Shown: piece by piece, positions 7,829-15,157 of the stretch | Layout of the letters: the number at the start of each line of letters is the position of its first letter | Position numbering within the stretch: the stretch's first letter is position 1 | Source: Acidimicrobiia bacterium | GTDB lineage: Bacteria; Actinomycetota; Acidimicrobiia; Acidimicrobiales; Bin134 | Assembly (NCBI GenBank): GCA_022827405.1 | Contig: JAJDTA010000133.1 | Coordinates: forward strand, 1-36,058 | Length of the DNA: 36,058 nucleotides | Direction of reading: 5' to 3' | The notes under the pieces: model-generated | The model's database searches: none | What the model saw: the letters and a program-made list of their open reading frames with translations, nothing else | Told to the model about the DNA's origin: nothing | Made by a program: the position numbers and the translations under genes

Positions 7829-8958
7829 GCCCGATCCTCCATCTGGATATCCCCCTCAGCCCAGCGCTGCACCCGGGATCGCAGCTTCAGGCTGCCCACG
7901 ACGAACACCACCACCACACCGTTGAGCGCGATGACCAGGGCTTGGGGCACCTGCACCGCCCGCTGAAGGGATATGCCCCCGGCCAGCATTCCGCCGAACA
8001 GATATGACGACAGCACGGTGAACAGCGGGTGCAGCCCCCCGAACAGCGCGGTGACGATGCCGTTGAATCCGGCGCTCTGGGTGAAGGCCAACGGCCCCCC
8101 TTCGCCGATCAGGCGATGCGATTCGCTCCCGAACACCAGCACCGCACCGGCGATGCCGGCACAGGCGCCGCTGAAGGCCAGAGCCTGGGTGATGCTGAGC
8201 TCCACCTTCATGCCAGCGGCCCGCGACGCATGGGGATTGTGGCCCACCGCCCGCAAGCGCATGCCCAAGCTGCTGCGGAACAGCAGGAGATATCCCAGAA
8301 TGGCCACGATCAAGGCCACCACGATGCCAAGGTGCAGGCGTGTCCCGCCCGGCAGGAGGGGCAAGTCGGCATTGTGACTCAGGCGCTTGGTCTGCTGGAT
8401 TCTGATGGCGCCGGGCTCGATGAGCCAGTCTTCGAGCAAGAAGCTCATGAAGAACCCGGCGATGATGTTCATCATGATGGTGCTGAGGATCTCATTGACC
8501 CCGCTGTAGGCCTTCAGTGCGCCGGGAATGGCCCCCCAGATCCCCCCGCCGACGCCTCCGGCGATCATCACCAGCGGCACCAGGATCGGGCGGGGGACAT
8601 CAGGAAGGGCCAGGGCCACCAGCGTGGCCAAAATGGCCCCCATAATGATCTGGCCCTCTCCACCGATGTTGATGACGCCGGTGCGAAAGGCAATGCAGAT
8701 GCCAACGCCCACCAGCATCAGGGGAATGGACTTCAGCGCGGTGGCGGCCAATTCATCGGAGCCACCGAACGCCCCGGTGAACAGCTCCCGATAACCGGTG
8801 AGCGGGTTGGCCCCGAACACCCCCAACAGGATGGCCCCCACCGCCAGAGCGGCGATCACGGCGCTGATAGGCACAACTAGCCCGGCAAACGGCCGGAGCA
8901 TACGACCTATCTCGTGCCCTCCAGAAAATCTCTGTTGATTATCGGACATTTTCAACAT
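7825..8958 (-). CDS. ABC transporter permease, BMP/nucleoside type (NupP-like)
   Basis: A 377-aa permease of the BPD_transp_2 family, the larger partner of the following gene. The features are an N-terminal cytoplasmic stretch and first helix, then the family segment IAFRTGVINIGGEGQI near residues 90-105, and GHNPHASRAAGMKV in the coupling loop. With its partner it would form the membrane channel of a nucleoside or similar importer. Two ATGs are possible (8958 and 8949). A TATGTT element spans the first one. The gene starts divergently from the tad cluster with only 55 bp between, so the two promoters share this short region. Normally the ATPase and BMP lipoprotein genes precede it; here they must be elsewhere or absent. 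Confidence 0.88.
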   Translation of the reverse strand: MLKMSDNQQRFSGGHEIGRMLRPFAGLVVPISAVIAALAVGAILLGVFGANPLTGYRELFTGAFGGSDELAATALKSIPLMLVGVGICIAFRTGVINIGGEGQIIMGAILATLVALALPDVPRPILVPLVMIAGGVGGGIWGAIPGALKAYSGVNEILSTIMMNIIAGFFMSFLLEDWLIEPGAIRIQQTKRLSHNADLPLLPGGTRLHLGIVVALIVAILGYLLLFRSSLGMRLRAVGHNPHASRAAGMKVELSITQALAFSGACAGIAGAVLVFGSESHRLIGEGGPLAFTQSAGFNGIVTALFGGLHPLFTVLSSYLFGGMLAGGISLQRAVQVPQALVIALNGVVVVFVVGSLKLRSRVQRWAEGDIQMEDRA

Positions 8959-9013
8959 AGATTGTTCTGAGTTCCCCTCTGTCCGCCGAAGCGATCAAGT
9001 CGCGGAGGTTTCC

Positions 9014-9694
9014 ATGTTGGTGACCTGTTGGTCAACCAAGGGGGGTTCTGGCACAACTGTGATCGCGGCTCTCGCCAGCCTACATGCTGCCCATGAACGC
9101 CACCGGCCTGTTCTGCTGATTGATCTCTGCGGCGACCTGCCCGCGGTGTTCGGCTGCGCCGAGGCGTCGTCGGGGTTGGCCGAGTGGCTCCGCAGCGATC
9201 TCGCCCCTTGCTCCCTCGAACGGGTGCTCGAAGAGCTGACCCCCAGCTTGTCGCTGCTTCCTCGGGGACAGGGCCCGATGGGCACTCGACGAGCCGACGA
9301 CCTTGTGGAATGGCTGACCACCGACGCCGTCGTCGTGGTCGATGCGGGTGTGTTGTATCCGCCGACCGAGCCTTTGGGCGGCGGTTCGGGCGATGACGAG
9401 CTTCGCTGGCGGCTGGCCGCCGAAGCCGACCGGTCGATACTGGTCACCCGGGCGTGCTACCTGGCCCTGCGCCGCACGGTCTCGCTCCCGGTGCGGCCTA
9501 GCGGCGTGGTGCTGGTTGCTGAAGCCGGTCGGGCCCTGACTCGATCCGACTGCGAGCGGGCCATCGGCGCGCCGGTGCTCACGACGGTGGCCATCGATCC
9601 TGACATCGCCCGAGCGGTAGACGCCGGAATGCTGAGGACGCGGGTGCCCAAAGGCGCGATCAAAGCCCTCGGTCGGCTGACCGAGGAAATCTGA
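9014..9694 (+). CDS. TadZ/CpaE-like (Ssd-like) MinD-family protein of the tad cluster
   Basis: A 226-aa ParA/MinD-fold protein opening the pilus cluster, at the place occupied by Ssd (Rv3660c) in mycobacteria. The deviant Walker A reads KGGSGTT at residues 9-15: the signature lysine is present, but the usual GKT lysine is replaced by Thr14, as is common in CpaE/TadZ proteins that localise the pilus machine. VVVVDAG (Walker B region) is near residue 110. It is short and lacks the receiver-like N-terminal domain of classical CpaE. GCGGAGG lies upstream of the ATG. The next gene starts 12 bp downstream. A positioning or regulatory role is expected; ATP turnover is doubtful. Confidence 0.75.
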   Translation: MLVTCWSTKGGSGTTVIAALASLHAAHERHRPVLLIDLCGDLPAVFGCAEASSGLAEWLRSDLAPCSLERVLEELTPSLSLLPRGQGPMGTRRADDLVEWLTTDAVVVVDAGVLYPPTEPLGGGSGDDELRWRLAAEADRSILVTRACYLALRRTVSLPVRPSGVVLVAEAGRALTRSDCERAIGAPVLTTVAIDPDIARAVDAGMLRTRVPKGAIKALGRLTEEI

Positions 9695-9706
9695 GGCGGT
9701 TCAGCG

Positions 9707-10729
9707 GTGGCCTGGAGTCGCAGTGGGGGAGGGCGGGAGGCCATCGAGCCGTTTCTGCGCGATCCATCTGTGTCGGAGATCATGGTGAACGGTCCCGGTC
9801 CGGTGTGGGTCGAGCGCCTCGGCCGCTTGCAGGCCACCGCCACGATCCTCGACACCGAGACCATCGAGCTGCTCATCGAGCAGGCGGTGGCGCCGTTGGG
9901 ACGCCGCATCGACCGCAGTTCCCCGATGGTGGATGCCCGCCTCGCCGACGGCTCGCGCCTCAACGCAGTGGTGCCGCCAGTGGCGGTTGACGGCCCCTAT
10001 GTGACCATCCGCCGCTTCTCCGTCCGCCCGGTTCCCCTGGAGGACTTCGCCCCCTCGGGGGTGGTGGCGGCCCTGCGCTGGGCGGTGGCCGCTCGCTGCA
10101 ACCTTGTGGTGTCGGGCGGCGCTGGCGCCGGCAAGACCACGCTTTTGAACGCGTTGGCCGCCTCCATTGCCCCCGGCGAGCGGTTGGTCACGGTTGAGGA
10201 CGCCGCCGAGCTGGCCTTGGCCAGCGACCACGTGGTTCGCCTCGAGGCCCGGCCGGCCGACAGCGATGGGGTGGCATCGGTCACTATCCGCCAACTGGTG
10301 CGCAACGCCCTGAGGATGCGGCCCGACCGCATCATCGTCGGCGAGGTTCGAGGGGCGGAGAGCCTGGACATGCTCCAGGCCATGAACACCGGCCATGAGG
10401 GCTCGCTGTCCACCTGCCACGCCAACAGCCCGGCCGACGCGATGAGCCGTCTGGAGACCATGGTGCTCTTGGACGGCGGCGCGGTGCCGCTTGCCGCAGT
10501 GCGCGAGCAGATCATTGCCGCGGTCGACATGGTGGTCCATGTTTCCCGCCGTCCCGACGGCCGACGGCGCATTACGTCGGTGGCGGTCATCGACCGCTCT
10601 GAAGGCGGCGACGGCAGCCGTCCCCGGCTGCGTCAGATCGCCGACGAGCACCGGTTGCACAGCCTGCCAGCGGTGACGCCCCGAATACCCGACGCCCCAG
10701 AACCCGATCCCCGATGGTTGAAACGATGA
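9707..10729 (+). CDS. tadA: TadA/CpaF pilus assembly ATPase
   Basis: A 340-aa secretion ATPase of the T2SSE/VirB11 superfamily that powers Flp pilus polymerisation at the inner face of the membrane. VSEIMVNGPGPVWVER in the N-terminal domain is typical of CpaF. Walker A GGAGAGKTT has Lys143; Walker B RIIVGEVRG has Glu213; GHEGSLSTCHANS is the following His box. It is shorter than CpaF proteins that carry a long N-terminal extension. It starts with GTG at 9707, 12 bp after the TadZ-like gene, and overlaps tadB. The order matches Rv3660c-Rv3659c of Mycobacterium tuberculosis. Confidence 0.92.
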   Translation: MAWSRSGGGREAIEPFLRDPSVSEIMVNGPGPVWVERLGRLQATATILDTETIELLIEQAVAPLGRRIDRSSPMVDARLADGSRLNAVVPPVAVDGPYVTIRRFSVRPVPLEDFAPSGVVAALRWAVAARCNLVVSGGAGAGKTTLLNALAASIAPGERLVTVEDAAELALASDHVVRLEARPADSDGVASVTIRQLVRNALRMRPDRIIVGEVRGAESLDMLQAMNTGHEGSLSTCHANSPADAMSRLETMVLLDGGAVPLAAVREQIIAAVDMVVHVSRRPDGRRRITSVAVIDRSEGGDGSRPRLRQIADEHRLHSLPAVTPRIPDAPEPDPRWLKR

Positions 10730-11496
10730 TCGGGGCCACATCCGCTTTGGCCGCCATCGCCGGTCGGGTTCAAGCCATGGCCACTCAGGCCGATCTGAGC
10801 CTGACCTCGGCTCAGGTTTGGCAGGGATTGGGAGCGGTGACCGCGTTCGGAGCCGGGTTTGGCGCGGTTCAGGCCGGTGTCGTGGGAGTTCCGGTGGGCG
10901 CGGCTTGCTTTGCGGCCGGCGCCCTCATTGCGTTGAGGGCCAACCGACACCGCCGCGATCGGATACTCGACGGGCAGCTGCCCGGCTTCTTGGAGGCCAT
11001 CGCCCGCGGCTTGCGCACCGGCCTTCAAATCGGCCCGGCCACCGTCGAAGCGGCGGCCAACACGCCATCTCCTCTGCACGACGAGGTCGCACCCTTGGCC
11101 GAAGAGCTTCAGCGCGGACTCCGCAGCGCCGATGTGTTCGACCGGTGGGCCCGTCGCCGCCCCAATAGCGGCGCCGGTTTGGCTGCGGCCGCCATGGCGT
11201 TCGCCGCTACTGCCGGCGGGGCTCGGGCTCAGGCCATCGACGGTGTGGCGGCCACGCTGCGGGATCGGTCGGCTCTCAACCTCGAGGTGCGCTCCCTGAC
11301 GTCACAAGCGCGGGTCTCGGCCATGATGATCGCGGCCCTGCCCGTGGGGTTCATGCTTGTGTCCGCCGGTGTTGGTGATCAGGCCATGGGTTTCTTGTTC
11401 ACCACCCGCCTCGGGTTGGCGGTTCTGGTCGCCGGTTTGGGCCTCGATGCGATCGGTGCGCTGTGGATGCACCGGATCGTCAATCCCCGCGATTGA
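10726..11496 (+). CDS. tadB: TadB-like pilus platform protein (T2SSF domain)
   Basis: A 256-aa inner-membrane platform protein of the Flp pilus. N-terminal helices (about residues 30-75) are followed by a basic stretch, the cytoplasmic T2SSF four-helix domain (LPGFLEAIARGLRTGLQIG near 85-105), and two C-terminal helices. The ATG at 10726 overlaps the tadA stop as ATGA; an in-frame ATG at 10714 is the alternative and adds four residues. It partners TadC, encoded immediately downstream with one base between stop and start, to form the platform driven by TadA. Confidence 0.85.
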   Translation: MIGATSALAAIAGRVQAMATQADLSLTSAQVWQGLGAVTAFGAGFGAVQAGVVGVPVGAACFAAGALIALRANRHRRDRILDGQLPGFLEAIARGLRTGLQIGPATVEAAANTPSPLHDEVAPLAEELQRGLRSADVFDRWARRRPNSGAGLAAAAMAFAATAGGARAQAIDGVAATLRDRSALNLEVRSLTSQARVSAMMIAALPVGFMLVSAGVGDQAMGFLFTTRLGLAVLVAGLGLDAIGALWMHRIVNPRD

Positions 11497-11497
11497 A

Positions 11498-12202
11498 ATG
11501 GGTCTTCCCATCGCCTTGGGTCTGCTGTGGACGGCGGTGGTGGTGCTGTGGGGATGGCAGATACGACCCCGCCAAGTTCGGTCCCCCGCCCCGGCTCCGC
11601 CCCGGGTCCGCTCGTCGAAGACCGTGCCTGCGGTCGGCTTCGCGCTGGCCGGGGTAATGGCGTTGGCTGTGCATCCCGTGCTGGGAGTCGGCATGGGACT
11701 GCTGGTATGGGTGGCCCCCCACCGCCGGCAGGCCCGGCAGCGCCGCCGGCTACAGACTGCGATCATCGAAGAGCTGCCCGAAGCAGTGGATCTGCTCCGC
11801 CTGGCTGTCTCATCGGGCCTCAACGTCCACTTGGCCGTGGCGGCGGTGGGAGACAGACTCACCGGCCCGGTGGGGCGGGGTTTGGCCGACGCGGCGCACC
11901 AGGCCCAGGCTGGCTTGCGGCTCGCCGATGCGTTGGAACCGCTGCCCGACCGCGTTGGCGAACCGGTGCGGCCCCTGGTGCGGGTGCTGATCGACGGCGA
12001 CCGCTACGGCACCGAATTGGGACCTGCGTTGGAGCAGGTGGCCGCCGACAGCCGACTGCTGCGCCGCCGCCAGGCCGAAGAGCACGCCCGCCGCTTGCCC
12101 CTGCGGCTCCTGCTCCCGCTGGTGGGCTGCATCCTGCCCGCCTTCATCCTCCTCACGCTGGCCCCGGTCATTGCCGAGACTCTGGTCGCGATGCGCCGAT
12201 GA
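11498..12202 (+). CDS. tadC: TadC-like pilus platform protein (T2SSF domain)
   Basis: A 234-aa T2SSF-domain membrane protein, the second platform subunit. An N-terminal hydrophobic helix and a second helical region (near 50-75) precede the cytoplasmic domain with ELPEAVDLLRLAVSSGLNV, the usual T2SSF signature; a strongly hydrophobic helix (LLLPLVGCILPAFILLTLAP) lies near the C-terminus. The ATG at 11498 begins one base after the tadB stop. Longer in-frame readings would start inside tadB in another frame and are rejected. The position corresponds to Rv3657c in mycobacteria. Confidence 0.85.
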   Translation: MGLPIALGLLWTAVVVLWGWQIRPRQVRSPAPAPPRVRSSKTVPAVGFALAGVMALAVHPVLGVGMGLLVWVAPHRRQARQRRRLQTAIIEELPEAVDLLRLAVSSGLNVHLAVAAVGDRLTGPVGRGLADAAHQAQAGLRLADALEPLPDRVGEPVRPLVRVLIDGDRYGTELGPALEQVAADSRLLRRRQAEEHARRLPLRLLLPLVGCILPAFILLTLAPVIAETLVAMRR

Positions 12203-12251
12203 CCGGGCCTTCTTCTTCCCCCTCGGAATCCTTCCCGCACTGGAGTCCCCC

Positions 12252-12458
12252 ATGATCCTTCTTCGACTGTTGATGAGCTTGAACGCCTGGCTGATCCGCG
12301 GCCGCGGCGAGCGAGGCCAGGCCACCGCGGAGTACGCCCTCGTCTTGTTGGGCGCGGCCGCGGTGGCCATGCTGCTGGTGTCCTGGGTCACCAAGACCAA
12401 TCGCATCTCCAACCTGCTCGACGCTGTCTTTCGCCACATCACCGGCCTGGTGAGCTGA
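12252..12458 (+). CDS. DUF4244 / Flp-like pilin precursor
   Basis: A 68-aa small protein with a short basic leader (RGRGERG), the motif GQATAEYALVL and a single hydrophobic helix. Glu and Tyr stand at +5 and +6 after the glycine, which is the G/XXXXEY processing signature of Flp prepilins cut by a TadV/CpaA-type peptidase. The size, the helix and the place between tadC and tadE match the DUF4244 proteins (PF14029) of actinobacterial tad loci such as Rv3656c. It is probably the major pilin. The ATG at 12252 has GGAG upstream. No prepilin peptidase gene is in the window. Confidence 0.82.
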   Translation: MILLRLLMSLNAWLIRGRGERGQATAEYALVLLGAAAVAMLLVSWVTKTNRISNLLDAVFRHITGLVS

Positions 12459-12472
12459 CCGGGGCCGCGGAG

Positions 12473-12859
12473 TTGCCGACGAGGGCCGGCGTTTCGGGCC
12501 GTGACCGAGGCCAAGCCGCCGCCGAGACCGCCTTGGTGCTTCCGCTGCTCTTGGCCGTGGTGCTGGCGCTGGTTCAGGTGGGCCTTTTGGTGCGCGACCA
12601 TGTGCTGGTGGTTCACGCCGCTCGAGAGGCGGCGCGGGCCGCGGCGGTCGATCCCACCGTTGAGACGGCCACCGCCGCGGCCACCGCCGCGACCGAACTG
12701 GACCCCGCCCGGCTGCACGTGGGCATAACGGGCAGCCGGAGCGCCGGCGGCCGTCTTCGGATCGCGGTGAGCTACCGCCCCAAACTCGAGGTTCCCATCG
12801 TGGGCCGCCTGTTTCCCGAGGTGAGCATCCGGGAGGAATTGACCGTGCGGGTGGAATAG
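12473..12859 (+). CDS. tadE: TadE-like pseudopilin
   Basis: A 128-aa TadE-like protein (PF07811). After a short basic N-terminus comes RGQAAAETALVLPLLLAVVL, the TadE pilin-like transmembrane signature with Glu at +5 after the glycine, then VVHAAREAARAAA, the conserved segment after the helix, and an extracytoplasmic beta-rich domain. TadE/TadF pseudopilins help pilus assembly. The start is assigned to TTG at 12473, 14 bp after the pilin gene, because no ATG or GTG precedes the helix in frame. No TadF/TadG homologue follows, so the cluster ends here in a compact six-gene form. Confidence 0.82.
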   Translation: MPTRAGVSGRDRGQAAAETALVLPLLLAVVLALVQVGLLVRDHVLVVHAAREAARAAAVDPTVETATAAATAATELDPARLHVGITGSRSAGGRLRIAVSYRPKLEVPIVGRLFPEVSIREELTVRVE

Positions 12860-12891
12860 CGGCGTCACCGGAAACGAATTGGGGTGGCCGC

Positions 12892-12897
12892 TAGTCT
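12892..12897 (+). promoter_or_regulatory. -10 box of a leaderless transcript (anti-anti-sigma gene)
   Basis: TAGTCT at 12892-12897 is followed by 8 nt and then the GTG at 12906. No ribosome binding site lies between. This is the spacing expected when transcription starts at or next to the start codon. Confidence 0.5.
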
Positions 12898-12905
12898 GAT
12901 ATTTC

Positions 12906-13250
12906 GTGGAATTCGGTGTAGCGGTTGCCTCACGCGGTGAGTGGCAGGTGTTAACCGTTACCGGCGAGATCGACATGGCCACGGCCCCTCGGTTCCGACA
13001 GCGGCTTCTGTCGGTGATCAGCACCGGCGCCCAGAACGTGGTGATCGACCTTTCCAGCGTGGATTTCATCGATTCCACTGGACTGGGCGTGCTGATGGGT
13101 GCGGCCAAGCGCGTCCGGAGCGCGGGCGGGGACATCCGGTTGGTCTCGGTGGGATCGCGCCTCGCCGATCTCATCGAGCTGACCAGGCTCGACCGCGTCA
13201 TCGATGTGTTTGACTCAGTAGCCGCCGCCACCGATCAGCCGGGCTCGTGA
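12906..13250 (+). CDS. bldG: BldG-like anti-sigma factor antagonist (STAS domain)
   Basis: A 114-aa single STAS-domain protein that would bind and release an anti-sigma kinase depending on its phosphorylation. GEIDMATAPRFRQRL is near 20-34, and DFIDSTGLGVL carries Ser57, the predicted phosphorylation site, the same number as in Streptomyces BldG. Its partner kinase-like gene overlaps its stop by 4 bp (GTGA). The position between a tad cluster and topA also matches the bldG locus of Streptomyces as I recall it. The GTG at 12906 has no Shine-Dalgarno but a TAGTCT box 8 nt upstream. The sigma factor it controls is not in the window. Confidence 0.82.
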   Translation: MEFGVAVASRGEWQVLTVTGEIDMATAPRFRQRLLSVISTGAQNVVIDLSSVDFIDSTGLGVLMGAAKRVRSAGGDIRLVSVGSRLADLIELTRLDRVIDVFDSVAAATDQPGS

Positions 13251-13696
13251 CCACCGATCCCACCAGCATCGACTTCGAGGTGCCCGCTCGCCCGGAGTAC
13301 CTGTCGCTGGTCCGCTCTTTGGTGGTCGAGGCTGCCGACATGGACTCTGCTCTGAGTCGAGAGCGGTTGGAAGACCTGAAAGTGGCCGTCTCCGAGGCGG
13401 CCACCAACGCCATGGAGGCCCACGCTCGAGCCTGTCTGGACGATTCCATCCAGATTCGCTGCACGCTGGCCGCCGATCGCATCGAAGTGCACATCACCGA
13501 TCGTGGCTCTGGCTTCTACCCCGATCAGGTTGAGGTCCTCCCCGAGCCCGACGATCCCACCCGCCTGGAATACGAGCGGGGCCTCGGGCTGTATCTCATG
13601 CGGGTTCTGACCGACAAGGCCGAGATTCACAGCAGCCCCGACGGAACGGAGGTGTGTCTGATCATGCGCCTGCCAACCAACAACTCAGATGCCTGA
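13247..13696 (+). CDS. RsbW-like anti-sigma factor / serine kinase (HATPase_c)
   Basis: A 149-aa GHKL ATPase-fold protein of the RsbW/SpoIIAB type. The N box is EAATNAMEAH with Asn54, the G1 box ITDRGSGF with Asp85, and the G2 box GLGLYLM at 112-118; together they form the Bergerat ATP pocket. It is expected to phosphorylate Ser57 of the neighbouring STAS protein and to sequester a sigma factor. GTG at 13247 overlaps the STAS stop, so the two partners are made in coupled amounts. In Streptomyces the gene next to bldG has the same role. Confidence 0.85.
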   Translation: MTTDPTSIDFEVPARPEYLSLVRSLVVEAADMDSALSRERLEDLKVAVSEAATNAMEAHARACLDDSIQIRCTLAADRIEVHITDRGSGFYPDQVEVLPEPDDPTRLEYERGLGLYLMRVLTDKAEIHSSPDGTEVCLIMRLPTNNSDA

Positions 13697-13732
13697 GCGG
13701 GCTGTGACTGAGTAAGCCAAGCCCAAAGGCGC

Positions 13733-13738
13733 TACGTT
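13733..13738 (+). promoter_or_regulatory. -10 box of a leaderless transcript (nhaA)
   Basis: TACGTT at 13733-13738 is followed by 8 nt and the GTG start of nhaA at 13747. No Shine-Dalgarno is present in between. Confidence 0.45.
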
Positions 13739-13746
13739 CGACCCCG

Positions 13747-15084
13747 GTGGCTGACAAGAACCTTCTCAGCGATCTGACCTTCCTGGGCGGCCCCAGTCGG
13801 TTGGCTCGTTATATCGGCCGTCCCATCCACCATTTCGCGGCCATCGAAGCCGCCGGCGGCGTTCTCATGCTGATCGCCACCGTGGCTGCCCTCGTCTGGG
13901 TCAACTCTCCCTGGCAGGACTCCTATAGCGACTTCTGGCACACCTACGTGACGTTCTCGGTGGGCGACTACCAATTTGAGCAGAACCTCGAGCACATCGT
14001 CCAAGACGGTCTCATGGCCGTGTTCTTCTTTGTGATCGGGCTGGAGATCAAACGGGAGATGGTAACTGGCCAGCTCCGGGATCCCCGCTTTGCCGCGCTC
14101 CCCGCGGTAGCCGCCCTAGGCGGCATGGTCGTGCCTGCCCTCATCTACTTCGCCTTCAATGCCGGAGGACCGGGTCAAGACGGCTGGGGTATACCCATGG
14201 CCACCGACATTGCCTTTGCCATCGGCGTCTTGTCGCTACTCGGCAATCGCATTTCCCGTCAGATGAAGGTGTTCTTGCTGACCCTGGCCATCGTGGACGA
14301 CATCGGGGCCATTCTTGTGATTGCCATCTTCTACACCAGCGATCTCTCGAGCAATTGGCTGCTCACCGCCGCCATACTGCTGGCGGGCATTGTCGTTCTT
14401 CGCCTACTCAATGTCTGGTACCTGCCGGTTTACCTCGTCATCGGAGTGGCCTTCTGGCTGGCCGTGCTGGAATCAGGGGTCCACGCCACCATCGCCGGAG
14501 TGGTCCTCGGTCTGATCACGCCGGCCAAACCCCTCCAATCCGAAGACGAGGCTCGTCGCTGGGCGAATTGGCTCCAAATGCAAGATCACATACACACCGA
14601 CGATGTGCGCCGGGTGGGGTTCCACATCCGCGAGTCGCAGCCGGTCAGCCTGCGGATTGAAGAGCTGCTTCACCCCATCGCCGGCTACATCATCATTCCT
14701 CTCTTTGCTCTGTCTGCCGCCGGGGTCGAGCTTTCTGGAGGAGTGCTCTCCGACGCGGTGACCTCGCCGGTGACCCTGGGAGTGGTAATCGGGCTGGTGG
14801 TGGGCAAGACCGCGGGCATCTCGTTGTTCTCATGGATCGCGCACCGGTTGGGATGGGTCACCATTCCCAAGTCGCTGGCTGGTAGCCACATGGTGGGGCT
14901 GGCCATGGTGGCCGGCATCGGCTTCACCGTGTCGCTGTTCATATCCCGTTTGGCCTTTGATGATCCCTCCGTCGCCGATGAGTCCAGGATCGGCATTCTG
15001 GCGGGATCGCTGATCGCCGCGGTTGTCGGCGTGGTGATTCTGTCCCGTACTGAGTCCCCCCCGAAGTACGCCGACAAAGCCTGA
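13747..15084 (+). CDS. nhaA: Na+/H+ antiporter NhaA
   Basis: A 445-aa NhaA-family membrane antiporter that expels Na+ in exchange for protons. The aspartates of the ion site are all present: Asp154 in ATDIAFAIG and Asp184-Asp185 in AIVDDIGAI, each exactly 21 residues beyond Asp133, Asp163 and Asp164 of E. coli NhaA. FFFVIGLEIKREMVTGQL marks the start of helix II and its loop. It is longer than the E. coli protein (388 aa) through an N-terminal extension and a longer hydrophilic loop around residues 260-300. It starts at GTG 13747 without a ribosome binding site. It points to salt or alkaline stress tolerance, consistent with but not proof of a marine habitat. Confidence 0.95.
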   Translation: MADKNLLSDLTFLGGPSRLARYIGRPIHHFAAIEAAGGVLMLIATVAALVWVNSPWQDSYSDFWHTYVTFSVGDYQFEQNLEHIVQDGLMAVFFFVIGLEIKREMVTGQLRDPRFAALPAVAALGGMVVPALIYFAFNAGGPGQDGWGIPMATDIAFAIGVLSLLGNRISRQMKVFLLTLAIVDDIGAILVIAIFYTSDLSSNWLLTAAILLAGIVVLRLLNVWYLPVYLVIGVAFWLAVLESGVHATIAGVVLGLITPAKPLQSEDEARRWANWLQMQDHIHTDDVRRVGFHIRESQPVSLRIEELLHPIAGYIIIPLFALSAAGVELSGGVLSDAVTSPVTLGVVIGLVVGKTAGISLFSWIAHRLGWVTIPKSLAGSHMVGLAMVAGIGFTVSLFISRLAFDDPSVADESRIGILAGSLIAAVVGVVILSRTESPPKYADKA

Positions 15085-15120
15085 TCCTCCGATTTGTCGC
15101 TCATTCGGTTTAGGGTCTGC

Positions 15121-15151
15121 TTGACATCCACTCCTTCTCACCCCCTAGCTT
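15121..15151 (+). promoter_or_regulatory. topA promoter with consensus -35, leaderless
   Basis: TTGACA at 15121-15126 is a perfect -35 hexamer. TAGCTT at 15146-15151 is the -10, with a 19-bp spacer (18 if the -10 is shifted by one). The GTG of topA follows 6 nt later, where transcription should begin. Confidence 0.65.
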
Positions 15152-15157
15152 CTCCCC

